Positions 55,226 to 64,000 of a stretch of 64,000 nucleotides of DNA are shown in pieces. The notes beneath the pieces are model-generated. The model had not been told where the DNA came from. It ran no database searches and saw nothing but the letters and a program-made list of their open reading frames with translations. Source of the stretch: CBDBBY01 sp965203215 (lineage in GTDB: Bacteria; Pseudomonadota; Alphaproteobacteria; Rhodobacterales; Rhodobacteraceae); the NCBI GenBank assembly GCA_965203215.1, contig CBDBBY010000001.1:992001-1056000 (forward strand). The letters run 5' to 3'. Position numbers and translations under genes: made by a program. Positions within the stretch are counted from its first letter, which is position 1; each line of letters opens with the position of its first letter.

Positions 55226-55366
55226 ATGGAGGGGTTGCCGTCGAGACTGCGGAACCGGCGCGGGAACATGAATCTGCGGGCGGCGGCTGGAATCGGCATC
55301 TCGCCGACGACCCTGGTCAAGATCGAGAGAGGCGGCGAGCCGTCGATGCCGACGCTCCGCAAGGGG
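55226..55366 (+). pseudogene. XRE-family HTH regulator, 3'-truncated
   Basis: ATG 55226 starts MEGLPSRLRNRRGNMNLRAA and reads IGISPTTLVKIERGGEPSMP, the helix-turn-helix of XRE regulators. The frame breaks into the dispersed repeat at about 55370 after LRK. The remaining third of a normal protein is lost. Confidence 0.6.
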
Positions 55367-55369
55367 TCC

Positions 55370-55505
55370 ATCGCAACAAAGGTACATGGCGCGACATGAG
55401 ATCGGCTTCGATCGTTTTCGCGCACAGTCTGTTGCTGACCGGCGACAGCGCATGCGATCTTCCGCCGACATTTGCACCCAACGGCTCGGCATAGGCGCGA
55501 ATCAA
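55370..55505 (+). repeat. dispersed 150-bp repeat, locus 2 forward copy
   Basis: It starts GGTCCATCGCAACAAAGG and is about 85 percent similar by eye to 38162-38308. It cut the XRE gene. Similarity to locus 1 continues inward to about 55640 (GCTCGACAGGTTTGATTTGT). Confidence 0.7.
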
Positions 55506-55640
55506 CATGCTCGACAGGTTTGATTTGTCGGACGAAAAACTCCGCGATGCCTTCGACTCCTCCCCATGAAGTCAGCTGCCTTAAGCAGTGCCGATTTCAG
55601 GTGTTGCCGAGCGCGAAAAAAGCTTGATACATCAAGCCTA

Positions 55641-55914
55641 TGCCAGACAGGCTAGCGGCATATTCGATTCATTGGAGTCCAATTGATGCTTGCCGACTCC
55701 GGTGCAGCGTCTGCAATTCCGTCAAGCGCATTGAGAAGCCGATCTTTGAATTCATTGAACTGTCCAAGGGAAAAGAAACAAAGATCTGCAGCCGGTCGGC
55801 AAGCTGTGAACGTCTCTTCTCCGCCCGCAAAATAGGGCGCTATCTGATTGAAGTATGCCACCAGGTCGCTGCACATGCCTTTATTGGACGAACCGAGACC
55901 TCTCTTGGTTTCAT
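55641..55914. other. interior of the inverted-repeat element, no gene seen
   Basis: About 270 bp between the two repeat copies, with no ORF of recognisable type. Confidence 0.35.
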
Positions 55915-56058
55915 TGAGCGCGCGCAGGCCGGGCCTTTGAGTGCAAAAGTTGGCGGAAAGCCGCTCGCGTTGTCGCCGGTCAGCAACAGACTGCGCACGA
56001 AAACGATCAAAGCCGATCTCATGTCGCGCCATGTACCTTTGTTGCGATGGACCCAAAT
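55915..56058 (-). repeat. dispersed 150-bp repeat, locus 2 inverted copy
   Basis: The complement of the 55370 copy, ending CCTTTGTTGCGATGGACCCA. With it, the pair spans 689 bp with the same end-facing geometry as locus 1 (641 bp). Confidence 0.7.
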
Positions 56059-56073
56059 TCGCATGTTGCGGGA

Positions 56074-56484
56074 TCAGTCGTGATAATCCATGAACACGCC
56101 TTCTTCAGTTGCTGCTGTTCTAAGTTGACTGTCGAGGGTGGCGAGACTAGCGCCGCGGCGTTTCGCAGTCTCCAGATACGCAGCATCGTAGGCGCTCAGG
56201 TTGTGGCGGCGTGCAAGCATGGTAGTTTGGCCATCATCCTGATTGCCGTCTGTTGAAATTGGTAGCAAACGCATGGACTCAATGTGAGTCTCGGATGTGT
56301 TCTCTTCAATGCGATTCCTCCGCTCCGCACCCACCAAGACGTTGCGGATCTCGTGCCAGAAAAGATCCGGCACGACGGCCTCTTCGCCTTCAATCCGTTC
56401 GATGACCGCGTCGGAGTAAAGTGTTCCCTCGCGGTCTCGTAAGCGCCAGGCGATGGCGACGGACGCATCGATGACGATTGCCAT
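56074..56484 (-). CDS. PIN-domain nuclease (VapC-like)
   Basis: 136 residues. The four PIN acidic residues are present: Asp6 in IVIDASVAIAW, Glu45 in DLFWHEIRNVL, Asp100 in LSAYDAAYLE and Asp118 in ATLDSQLRTA. Such proteins cleave RNA, mostly tRNA or rRNA, as toxins. The ATG overlaps the Res stop by one base (TGATG), so it is co-translated with a restriction subunit. No VapB antitoxin ORF is seen upstream or downstream. Confidence 0.85.
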   Translation of the reverse strand: MAIVIDASVAIAWRLRDREGTLYSDAVIERIEGEEAVVPDLFWHEIRNVLVGAERRNRIEENTSETHIESMRLLPISTDGNQDDGQTTMLARRHNLSAYDAAYLETAKRRGASLATLDSQLRTAATEEGVFMDYHD

Positions 56485-59324
56485 CAGGCTCTACCTTCAT
56501 CGCGGGTTAGGAGAAATTCCTCGTGCGACAAGGAAACCCCGCTCGCATCACGTTTTTTGGTCATGGACTTGCCAACTAAAGTGACTAGGAACTTTCGAAA
56601 GGTGGCATAGCCAAGGCGGAATTCGGCCTGATTGACCCGAAAATACTTCCACTTGTCGCCCGTGGCTGCGCTGGCGCGACGGCACCACTCCCGTATGGCG
56701 GCATCCTTCTCATCGGTACCTTCCCAGACGCGGCCTTTGGTCTCGATTACCCAGTTGACGATATGACCATCCAGTTCGCGATGAACGGCTACCCAGTCCG
56801 GGCAATAGAGCCCGATGGCACCGCTTGGCTTCAGGTAATCGACACGGAACGATGCGCCCGAAGCCCCCTGTTCCGTTGTGCCCAACGCAGCGAAACGCAG
56901 AATGTCGTTGGCATTGTCTAGGAATTCCGCGAACTCGCGCTCGAAATCATTATAGGTGGCAACGTAGTTGAACACCGTTTTCTCTGCTTCCAGCGGTGGA
57001 AGGTTTCGCCTCCAGCCGAACGGCTTCGTCTCGGACAGATAGAAATCCTGCTTGTCGAATTCGATCTTGTGGCGTTCAACAGTGAGTTCCGCAATCTTGC
57101 GAGCCAAGTACTTCGCGATTCCTTCCTTGATTTCCGGCCGTGCCAGATGAGAGCGGAGGGTATTATCGTTCAACTCGATCTTCCGACTGAAACAGTGATT
57201 CCCGATGTAATGGCGTATCATTGGGTACAACTCCGCAAAGCGGGTGGGCAGCCCCGCCTTCGCGGCCACTAAATTGGTAATCGAGGCTAGGAGTTCCTCA
57301 ATAAGCGGCGGACTATCGGCTATACCGTCTTGATGCACTTCGGTTCCGGTCTTGGCGAATTCCAGCTTCAACTTGATCCGGAAACGCTCATCGAGCTCGA
57401 ATAGTGGTTCAAAGAGCCGCACGTCCAAATTCGACAGCTTTCGGTGATCGTGCCTAAGGCTTGGCTTGGTAATGGGGATGGCGATGTCGTACTCCAGCCG
57501 CTCCGTCACCGGTTCAATGATGATCGGCGGCGGCGGATTAGTATTCGTGCTTGCTACACCGATGCCTTCCGCCTCAAGTTGCTCGCGCAAAACTTTGAGC
57601 AAGTTGCGTGTGCCTAGCACCTCCAAGGTCTGCGTTCGGTCTGGGCTTACTTGCGTCATCAGGCGCAAACCGCGACCGATCACCTGTTCCGGGAGGATCT
57701 CGGCCCGTGCGGCGAACGGCCGCAGCCCTAGCACCACCGTAACATTCCGCACATCCCATCCCTCGCGGAGCATCATCACGCTGACAATAACCTTGATCCT
57801 GCTTTCCGCCCCGTCGATGTCCCGAGCCGCCTGCCGAGCTCTTTCGAGATCACCCTTCCTGATCTCACCCGTAGCGTCGGTGCGAATGACGAGCACCTCG
57901 GACCGCTGAAAGCCGAACTCCTCAGTCTTCCACAAATACTCGCCCAAAGCATCGGCGTAGACGTTCTCTTCCGCCATGATGAAGAGCACCGGCTTAGTGC
58001 CCAGCTTCTCGTATACCTTCCAATGCTCTTTCCAGCGCCGGACGGCGGCCTGTAGCCAGTAACCGTACTTCTCGGCCACGTTGTCCCTGGTTATTCGATC
58101 CGGTGCTTCCGCAGGCTGATTCCGGTCGGTATCCCTAGTGACAATGATAGGAGCCTTTACGATTCGATCCTCCACAGCCTGTGCCAACGGGTAGTCCACG
58201 ACGGTCCATGGAAAATACATGCCGTTCTGGTCCTTCGGTGTGGCGGAGAAGTCGAGCCAGGCACTGAGACCGTGCGGCAGTGCTTCGTGGATCGAGAGAA
58301 GCGACTTGTTCCAAGCAAGATCGTCGTCGTGGACGTGGTGCGCTTCGTCGTTCAGTACAACTAAATCCTTTAGTAACTTCACTCGTTCCAACATAGAGTG
58401 CTGACCGAGCGACGCAAAATCTGGTGATTGTTTCCTGCCTAGAGGCGTTTCAACGGCGTTTTCCGGAGACTTCTCCACTTCGCGCGACTCGCAGAGTTGA
58501 TGAACGTTGGTAAGAAAGAGATTCCCCGACGAACCCGGCTCGGTAACATCCCCTCGGAGGATTACTTTCTGCGAGAATCCAGCTCGCCACTCCGGCGGAA
58601 CGAGCGGAAGCCGATGGAATATCCCATTATTCGCGAAGTCTTTCTCCAACCGTTGATGGACGATGACATTGGGCGCCACGATGAGAAAATTCATCGACAG
58701 ATCCGATCTGGAGACATGCTGCTTATGAAGGCGGGACCAGACGACCGCCATCGCCATCGCCCAAGTCTTGCCCGAGCCGGTTGCCATCTTGAAGGCGAAG
58801 CGGCGCAGGTTCTCGGGCGGCAGGTCCTGCACGCACGCGTCTCCAAGCTCCGGGATATAGCGGCAAAGCTGGCGCTTGCCATCCATCAAGGTCTGGAACC
58901 TGATGTTTTCCGAGCCGATATCCCTCTGATTATTCGTTGCATAATTCTTGATAAGTGCTTTGGCATCGCGCTGACGGGCGATTTCCACCAGCCAAACCAG
59001 CGTTTCAATCACTTCACGTTGGCAGAAGTAGTAACGGAACGGCACGTCGAAGCCGCGGACTTCGTGATCTTCCTCGAACCAGTATTCGAACAACCGGCGG
59101 GTAACTGCGGATACACCCTGATAGCCGTCGTTACGCCAAGCACTCACCGCACTGCGAATCTCCGGCACCAACAGTAGCTTACTCGGCCGCCGACCGGAAA
59201 CGTCTTCGCGCCAACCGGTCGGCGCGCCGTCATCCTTGACCAAGTGAGAAACGGGTGGCTCCCACGGTCGGCGGTCGGGAATTCTCGGCAGATCCTTGTC
59301 GTAGTCGATGAGGGCTTGCGCCAT
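56484..59324 (-). CDS. type III restriction enzyme Res subunit (SF2 helicase-nuclease)
   Basis: 946 residues. The helicase motifs are Walker A MATGSGKTW (180-188), DEAH in LNDEAHHVHD (326-329), DFSATPKDQNG and VIGRGLRLM. A C-terminal PD-(D/E)xK nuclease is visible as CPDWVAVH (Asp843) and WVIETKGRVW (Glu861, Lys863). Res needs Mod for recognition and translocation, but the mod gene just upstream is truncated, so this subunit is an orphan. Start ATG 59324 follows mod by a short gap. All catalytic residues are intact. Confidence 0.9.
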   Translation of the reverse strand: MAQALIDYDKDLPRIPDRRPWEPPVSHLVKDDGAPTGWREDVSGRRPSKLLLVPEIRSAVSAWRNDGYQGVSAVTRRLFEYWFEEDHEVRGFDVPFRYYFCQREVIETLVWLVEIARQRDAKALIKNYATNNQRDIGSENIRFQTLMDGKRQLCRYIPELGDACVQDLPPENLRRFAFKMATGSGKTWAMAMAVVWSRLHKQHVSRSDLSMNFLIVAPNVIVHQRLEKDFANNGIFHRLPLVPPEWRAGFSQKVILRGDVTEPGSSGNLFLTNVHQLCESREVEKSPENAVETPLGRKQSPDFASLGQHSMLERVKLLKDLVVLNDEAHHVHDDDLAWNKSLLSIHEALPHGLSAWLDFSATPKDQNGMYFPWTVVDYPLAQAVEDRIVKAPIIVTRDTDRNQPAEAPDRITRDNVAEKYGYWLQAAVRRWKEHWKVYEKLGTKPVLFIMAEENVYADALGEYLWKTEEFGFQRSEVLVIRTDATGEIRKGDLERARQAARDIDGAESRIKVIVSVMMLREGWDVRNVTVVLGLRPFAARAEILPEQVIGRGLRLMTQVSPDRTQTLEVLGTRNLLKVLREQLEAEGIGVASTNTNPPPPIIIEPVTERLEYDIAIPITKPSLRHDHRKLSNLDVRLFEPLFELDERFRIKLKLEFAKTGTEVHQDGIADSPPLIEELLASITNLVAAKAGLPTRFAELYPMIRHYIGNHCFSRKIELNDNTLRSHLARPEIKEGIAKYLARKIAELTVERHKIEFDKQDFYLSETKPFGWRRNLPPLEAEKTVFNYVATYNDFEREFAEFLDNANDILRFAALGTTEQGASGASFRVDYLKPSGAIGLYCPDWVAVHRELDGHIVNWVIETKGRVWEGTDEKDAAIREWCRRASAATGDKWKYFRVNQAEFRLGYATFRKFLVTLVGKSMTKKRDASGVSLSHEEFLLTRDEGRA

Positions 59325-59340
59325 GGTTAAATCGCCTTTC

Positions 59341-59911
59341 CGTTAAGGACGACAGCTTTTTCAAACATTGCCGTGTTTTGGATGGTGTGCCCGGTCGGTT
59401 ACCAGAAACTGCCTGATGCGTTCGACGAACTCTTGCGCTCGCCCAAATTCGGGCTGGAACTCCCCGGCAGTGAAACGGAAATCCACGTCCACGTATCGCG
59501 ATATGCCTTTTCTGCGATAATCGACTGCTCTTTTCCGACCGTCTCTCCACCGCTACCAACTTGGGAAGTAAACGAAAAATCTGCTCCTGCAGCAAACGGC
59601 GGATCAATATGGATCAAATCAATCTTTCCGGCGAATTTCTCTAGCAGAGATCCCATAATCAGCAAGTTGTCGCCCCAAATAAGCTTGTTCATCCAACCTT
59701 CCTCGAAGGTGTCGCCATCGTTACGCTTGTATACGTCGAACAACGACCTCCACAGATTACCCTTCTTCGCCTCGCGCGTCGCACGGCTTTCGTTTACGGT
59801 CTTGGTAATCTGGAACGGAAGATTGGCTCGTGGCACTTCCTTGCGCGTTCCGTCTTCATTAAATTTGTCGGGCCAGATCAGTTCGATCTTTGCGACTTCG
59901 ATCTTCGGCAT
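59341..59911 (-). pseudogene. type III DNA methyltransferase Mod, truncated
   Basis: It starts at ATG 59911 (MPKIEVAKIELIWPDKFNED). The N-terminus has LIWGDNLLIMGSLLEKFAGK and the catalytic IHIDPPFAAGADF (DPPF motif IV). After AYRDTWT the typical sequence ends and a frame continues only to 59399; the other frame reads AGEFQPEFGRAQEFVERIRQ to about 59350. The target-recognition domain and the SAM-binding FxGxG motif are missing, so the remaining protein cannot methylate. Confidence 0.8.
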
Positions 59912-60938
59912 TTTAGGGCATCTCCGACTCGGTTCAAATACACGTTTCCCGCGGTGTCGGGCAGATTTTCTGGCTCATTCCGCTTGAATCACTGCCTCGG
60001 TGCGGAAGAATCCACGAAATTCGTCACGGCTCATCTCTGGGGCGCCGCACCTTGAGACCAGCGGAAGCCATCATTGAACTGCACTGGTTTGGCATCGCAT
60101 CCCTAAACCCGGATCGTAAGTGTTCTGTCAACTGCTTCAATCAGCACCTCCGCCGGGAGATCGCGCTGGCGGACGACATCTTGGATGCGTGTGCGCCGGG
60201 CATCGATGTTCCGAATGCAGTGTACGACGACGCGCAAGCTTTGAAGTACCTTCGTGACAAAAGCGTTCGCGAAGGCACGGAGGCTACCCGCGAATGATGA
60301 AAAGTGGCTAACCTTGAAATCAAGCACCGTGTCATCGCCCTGTAAGGTGAAGATTTCGAGAGTAGCAGGAATCGTGGCGGCAGCACTTAGAATCGCCGGT
60401 TTCGCCGCCGACACCCTCGATCCTGACGGAGTTTTCCGGTAGCATTCAGAGGCGCGCAACGTTGCGCCCCCGGACAAGCTTACGATCAATGCGCGTCGGC
60501 TGCTCTTCAAGATCACGTGGATCTTCGTTCTCCATCCGCCGCAAGATTTGCCGATGCTTTGCGGCCCGATTTCTGTGTTCCGACACCGACTAGGCGTAAT
60601 TTGACGCTGTTGCTGGCAAGGCCAATGCATTCCACATCATCGTCGATCACATGCCGCGCCCGAAGCGCGGCGAACAGCCGGTCAAGCACACCGTTGCGGG
60701 CTGAGCGACGAAACCGGACGCAGACCGCAAACCAAAATCAGAAGCGCTTTAGCGGCGGCATTCCCGCCGGACTGTGTATGGCGGACTTGAGCGAACGCCT
60801 TACCGCTGGCTTCTGCAGGCAGGAGCGTTTTCCCGCTAGCATCGATTGTCGGCATTTTCATGGCGATTTCACTGCCATTCGCTTTTCCAATAGGTGGATA
60901 TCACTCTAAATTCAGCCCGTCTTTTGGACCGGCGCATG
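59912..60938. other. degenerate region with an IS5-family remnant
   Basis: On the minus strand about 60720-60440 resembles an IS5-family transposase in two frames (RRSARNGVLDRLFAALRA, then IGKSCGGWRTKIHVILKSSR). Between 60103 and 60400 a frame with LEIFTLQGDDTVLDFKVSHF may be a gene fragment but has no start. At 59970-60040 a short minus-strand tail (MSRDEFRGFFRTEAVIQAE) may be the end of a lost gene. No intact gene. Confidence 0.45.
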
Positions 60939-61670
60939 TCATTGCTCAAAGTTGAGCCGTTTTCCAAGCCAATCGACAAAAAGGTACAGTGCGACTGCCA
61001 GCAAGCCAAGGACAATCAACGCCGCGAACATGAGATCAATCTTTGCCCGCCCATTCGCGAGGAGCATCAAGTATCCCAAGCCTCGCGACGCTCCGACCCA
61101 CTCCCCGATCACTGCGCCGATCGGGGCGTAAACGGCCGCCAAGCGCAAGCCCGAAGCAAGCGCCGGCAAAGCGGAAGGCATTCGAATCCTCAACAGCACC
61201 CTGATCCTGTTTGCGCCCATGGTCTCGGCAAGGTCGAGGTAGCCCTTCGGCGTATTCATCAGCCCATCGAAGAACGCCGAGGTGACCGGAAAGTAAATGA
61301 TCAGAACGGCCATGGCGATTTTGGAAAGCAGCCCGTAGCCGAGCCAGAGCGTAAGGATGGGAGCAAGCGCAAAAACCGGAACCGCCTGCGAAAACACCAA
61401 GATCGGCCGGATGTACGCTCGCGCCGTGGCTGAGTACGCCAAGTGCACCGCCGTGCAAATCCCGAGGACAGTGCCTGCGAGAATTCCGATCAGGACTTCA
61501 ATGAGCGTCACCCAGGCATGCTCGACGATGAGCAGCCTGCTCGTCCAAAGCTCGTCCAGCACGCTGAGCGGCGGCGGCAGTATGAACTCCGGAAGCCCCG
61601 AAATCGTGACGACGCCCTGCCATATTGCGATCAGCAGAACGGTCGCAACCGCGGCATTCCGTACAGGCAT
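60939..61670 (-). CDS. thiX: HMP/thiamine-precursor ABC transporter permease ThiX
   Basis: 243 residues with about six membrane helices and the EAA loop AETMGANRIRVLLRIRMPSA. PEFILPPPLSVLDELW near the N-terminus is typical of the SsuC/TauC/ThiX branch. It is the last gene of thiY-tenA-thiZ-thiX; its ATG overlaps the thiZ stop by one base. The transporter brings in hydroxymethylpyrimidine or its formylamino derivative for thiamine salvage. The substrate is inferred from the adjacent tenA and thiY. Confidence 0.85.
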   Translation of the reverse strand: MPVRNAAVATVLLIAIWQGVVTISGLPEFILPPPLSVLDELWTSRLLIVEHAWVTLIEVLIGILAGTVLGICTAVHLAYSATARAYIRPILVFSQAVPVFALAPILTLWLGYGLLSKIAMAVLIIYFPVTSAFFDGLMNTPKGYLDLAETMGANRIRVLLRIRMPSALPALASGLRLAAVYAPIGAVIGEWVGASRGLGYLMLLANGRAKIDLMFAALIVLGLLAVALYLFVDWLGKRLNFEQ

Positions 61671-62398
61671 CAGCCGTTCTCCAGCAACTGCTTGTAGAGT
61701 CTGCCTTGAAACTCAAGCATTCTCGGATCGTCGACGGCGCGCGGTATGTTCCCGTCCGGTCGGCCGATAGAAACCATCCCGCTTCGCTTAAACAAGTAAA
61801 TCGTCTCGCCTATGCGGGCGGCTTCCGCGGGATCATGCGTAATTTGCAGAACAGTCCGCTCCGAAAGCAGTTCAACGGCGAGATTTTGCATTTCGGTCCG
61901 CGTTTTGGCGTCAAGCGCGGAAAACGGCTCATCGAGCAGGATGACGGGGCGGTCTTCCATCAGGGTCCGCGCAAGCGCAACGCGCTGCCTTTGTCCGCCC
62001 GAGAGCTGGCTCGGACGCTTCTCTGCATGGCCGGACAAACCGACGCGAGCAATCAGCTTATTCGCTCTGGCCCAGTCGGGCTCGCCACCCCTCAATCGGG
62101 TTCCGACCACTACGTTTTCTGCAACGCTGGACCACGGCAAAAGCAGATCGCTTTGCGCCATATATGCGATTCTGCCGGCGATCGGACGGCTGTCCGAGGC
62201 CGAAATTGTACCCTTGAACTCGACATGCGTCTTCAAGCCGGCGACGAGTCTCAGCAAAGTGGTCTTGCCTACTCCGGAAGGCCCCAATAGGCATGTCCAG
62301 CGCCCCGCCGCGACGGACATGGCAATCTGTGGAAGCGGCTCTATTCCTGCGACGGGTTTCGTGCCGCCGTGGATTTCGATGCCCAGATTCTGTCTCAA
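61670..62398 (-). CDS. thiZ: HMP/thiamine-precursor ABC transporter ATPase ThiZ
   Basis: 242 residues. Walker A is GPSGVGKTT, the signature LSGGQRQRVALART, Walker B VILLDEPFSALD and the switch ITHDPAEA. The start is taken as TTG 62398, overlapping the tenA stop as TTGA. This gives the normal N-terminus (RQNLGIEIHGGTKPVAGIEP) of the family; no ATG exists in the right place. Translation is therefore coupled to tenA. Confidence 0.85.
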   Translation of the reverse strand: MRQNLGIEIHGGTKPVAGIEPLPQIAMSVAAGRWTCLLGPSGVGKTTLLRLVAGLKTHVEFKGTISASDSRPIAGRIAYMAQSDLLLPWSSVAENVVVGTRLRGGEPDWARANKLIARVGLSGHAEKRPSQLSGGQRQRVALARTLMEDRPVILLDEPFSALDAKTRTEMQNLAVELLSERTVLQITHDPAEAARIGETIYLFKRSGMVSIGRPDGNIPRAVDDPRMLEFQGRLYKQLLENG

Positions 62399-63081
62399 GG
62401 CCAGCGGAGCGCCATGCCCCAAAACCCTATCTCCAAGCGCGTGGCGGTACGGAATCGGTCGCATAGCTGGGCCCAGCGAGGCGTTTCGACGCAATCTGAA
62501 CCCAGCCTCCGGCTGAGCGCACTGTCCACAAGAGCGCCGACCTCTTTGCAGCCGTCTTGATATTCGCGGCCTGCGTAGGTCTTTATCCAATCGCAATAGC
62601 GATCCGAGCTTCTTTCAGATTCAAGACGCAAGCCGATTTCACCGTATCCGAATATGCACGGAGCTAGGGCCGCCATCAGATCAAGAAAGTCGCCTGAATG
62701 ACCGGCATCCAGCACATATCGAGTATAGGCGAGATTCTCGACTTCCTCCTCGGTCGCATGCAACTGCTCCGCGCTGATGCCGGCGGCGGCGCAGGTTTCG
62801 ATATGCAGATGCATTTCGTGGTTGACCAAAGCATTGACCGTTGATGCGGCGGACCTCATTTCGTCCAAGGTTTCCGATTTGACGATCGCCAATGCCCATG
62901 CGCGGGAGAAGTGCACCAGAAAGATGTAATCCTGACGCAGGTATTTCAGGAAGTTTTCCTCGGGCAAACTCCCGTCGCGCAGCGCTTCAACAAATCGGTG
63001 CCCGACGAAGTCCCTCCAGTCGGAGCCGGCGTGCGATTTCCATCGTGCAAAAGCGGACCCGTATTCAGCTGACGGCGTCAT
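62395..63081 (-). CDS. tenA: TenA family thiaminase II/aminopyrimidine aminohydrolase
   Basis: 228 residues. NFLKYLRQDYIFLVHFSRAW is the conserved helix; Cys142 in APCIFGYGEIG is the nucleophile and Glu217 in RLEIGFW the C-terminal catalytic glutamate. TenA converts formyl-aminopyrimidine or aminomethylpyrimidine from degraded thiamine into HMP. It overlaps thiY by four bases (ATGA) and thiZ by four, so uptake and salvage are produced together. Confidence 0.9.
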   Translation of the reverse strand: MTPSAEYGSAFARWKSHAGSDWRDFVGHRFVEALRDGSLPEENFLKYLRQDYIFLVHFSRAWALAIVKSETLDEMRSAASTVNALVNHEMHLHIETCAAAGISAEQLHATEEEVENLAYTRYVLDAGHSGDFLDLMAALAPCIFGYGEIGLRLESERSSDRYCDWIKTYAGREYQDGCKEVGALVDSALSRRLGSDCVETPRWAQLCDRFRTATRLEIGFWGMALRWP

Positions 63082-64000
63082 CGATTCGTCACGTCTATCG
63101 CAATCAGATTGCTGTCGTTGACGGAAGGAATAAGTCCTGACTCGAACAGGAATTGTTCAAACCGATTGTACCGGCCCGCGTCCAAAGATGCGGGGCGAAG
63201 CGCAAATCTGGAAATCGTGTCGGTCCAAGCCATCCTGTTGAGATCATCCTGCAGTTCCGGAGCCGTCGATGAGAAGATTTGCCAGCTTTTGTCCGGATGA
63301 TTGACTATGTACTGGGTAGCCTTCTCGACCGCCGAGAGGAACCGCTCAATGATCTCAGCGTCCATGGTCTCTGGGTTCGCGACGTAAATCAACTCGTCGT
63401 AAGGCGGCAAACCTTCCTCTTCCAAGTAATAGCAACGGCCTGGAACGCCGCTGAGTTCCATCTGGTTCAGTTCGAAATTCCTGTAAGCGCCGATCACCGC
63501 ATCGACCTGGTTCGACATCAAGGAGGGAGAAAGCGACCAGTTCACGTTGACAAGCTCAACGTCGTCCAAGGACATGTCATGGCGAGCCAAGATGGCTTCC
63601 AACAAAGCTTCCTCGACGCCAGCCACTGAAAAACCGACTTTTCGGCCTCGCAAATCGGGAATCGAATCGACTGTCCCGTCATCGCGTACGAGCAGGCAGT
63701 TCAACGGCGTGGCAATCAGAGTGCCGACGCGAACCAGAGGAAGGCCTTCATGCGTCTGCAGATGCAGTTGGGGCTGGTAGGATATTGCCAAATCGGCCTT
63801 TCCCGCTGCCGCAAGCTTCGGAGGGTCCGCGGGATCAGCTGGCGGGATTATCTCTACCTCCAGCCCATGTTCCAAGAAATAACCGTTTTCTTCCGCGATG
63901 ATTATCGGTCCGTGATCCGGGTTTACGAACCAGTCAAGGACAAGAGTCAAATTGTCGGACGCCGAAACGCTCGCCGTCCAGAATCCAAAAATGCAAGCCA
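63078..64000 (-). CDS. thiY: HMP/thiamine-precursor binding protein ThiY (partial)
   Basis: The open frame runs past the right edge of the window, so the start is missing. The visible N-terminus is the end of a signal peptide (CIFGFWTASVSAS) followed by DNLTLVLDWFVNPDHGPIII, the NMT1/THI5-like fold start of ThiY. Later motifs are KADLAISYQPQLHL and GRKVGFSVAGVEEALLEAIL. It delivers the pyrimidine to ThiX/ThiZ. A TPP riboswitch, usual for this operon, would be beyond 64000. Confidence 0.88.
   Translation of the reverse strand, partial: ACIFGFWTASVSASDNLTLVLDWFVNPDHGPIIIAEENGYFLEHGLEVEIIPPADPADPPKLAAAGKADLAISYQPQLHLQTHEGLPLVRVGTLIATPLNCLLVRDDGTVDSIPDLRGRKVGFSVAGVEEALLEAILARHDMSLDDVELVNVNWSLSPSLMSNQVDAVIGAYRNFELNQMELSGVPGRCYYLEEEGLPPYDELIYVANPETMDAEIIERFLSAVEKATQYIVNHPDKSWQIFSSTAPELQDDLNRMAWTDTISRFALRPASLDAGRYNRFEQFLFESGLIPSVNDSNLIAIDVTNR

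Noticed and set aside
63078..63950. ThiY start at TTG 63950
   Set aside because: The frame stays open to the window edge and encodes the end of a signal peptide upstream of that codon, so the true start is outside the window.

Overview
The window looks like a chromosomal segment of an alphaproteobacterium, probably marine or host-associated. The basis is gene content: a trimethylamine-N-oxide (TMAO) demethylase with an N-methylglutamate-synthase type cluster, a membrane urate oxidase PuuD, GlnD and a ThiXZY/TenA salvage operon. I infer the lineage from gene content only; no rRNA or tRNA gene was seen. Most of the DNA is GC-rich. About 19 kb is mobile or broken DNA, which suggests relaxed selection.

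Layout. 0.2-3.7 kb: purine catabolism remnant, a (S)-ureidoglycine aminohydrolase killed by two frameshifts, a stop codon and an insertion, followed by intact puuD. 3.8-7.3 kb: ISKra4 fragment, an Abi-type HEPN gene, a complete IS110-family element and a 170-bp MITE. 7.9-10.1 kb: Fic protein and small unknown ORFs. 10.2-24.9 kb: one long minus-strand operon of 12 genes (FAD oxidoreductase, glutamine synthetase-like ligase, three glutamate-synthase-like subunits, an unknown gene, nitrilase, another unknown gene, betaine/TMAO-type ABC transporter, Tdm demethylase). A divergent GntR regulator (25.3 kb) and a class I glutamine amidotransferase follow. The genes fit import and stepwise demethylation of TMAO or related methylamines, with nitrogen ending in glutamate.

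26.8-42.9 kb: a nested graveyard of ISKra4, IS110 (four types), IS1182, ISNCY-like, IS256 and IS1634 elements plus MITE-like derivatives. 43.0-53.4 kb: core genes (tesA-like lipase divergent from a LolD/FtsX-type exporter, a nucleotidyltransferase protein, glnD, a GlcD-type FAD oxidase). 53.4-60.9 kb: AT-rich accessory ATPase, long inverted repeats, and a type III restriction locus with intact Res, truncated Mod and an overlapping PIN nuclease gene. 60.9-64 kb: thiY-tenA-thiZ-thiX, running off the right edge.

Main discovery. Two copies of one IS110-family element (29410-32251 and 34137-35719) carry a leader with two covarying stems that folds like an IS621-type bridge RNA. The variable positions of its target loop match the actual insertion site of each copy, and the second loop matches the element's own joined ends around a CT core. 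The guides can be read directly in the sequence.
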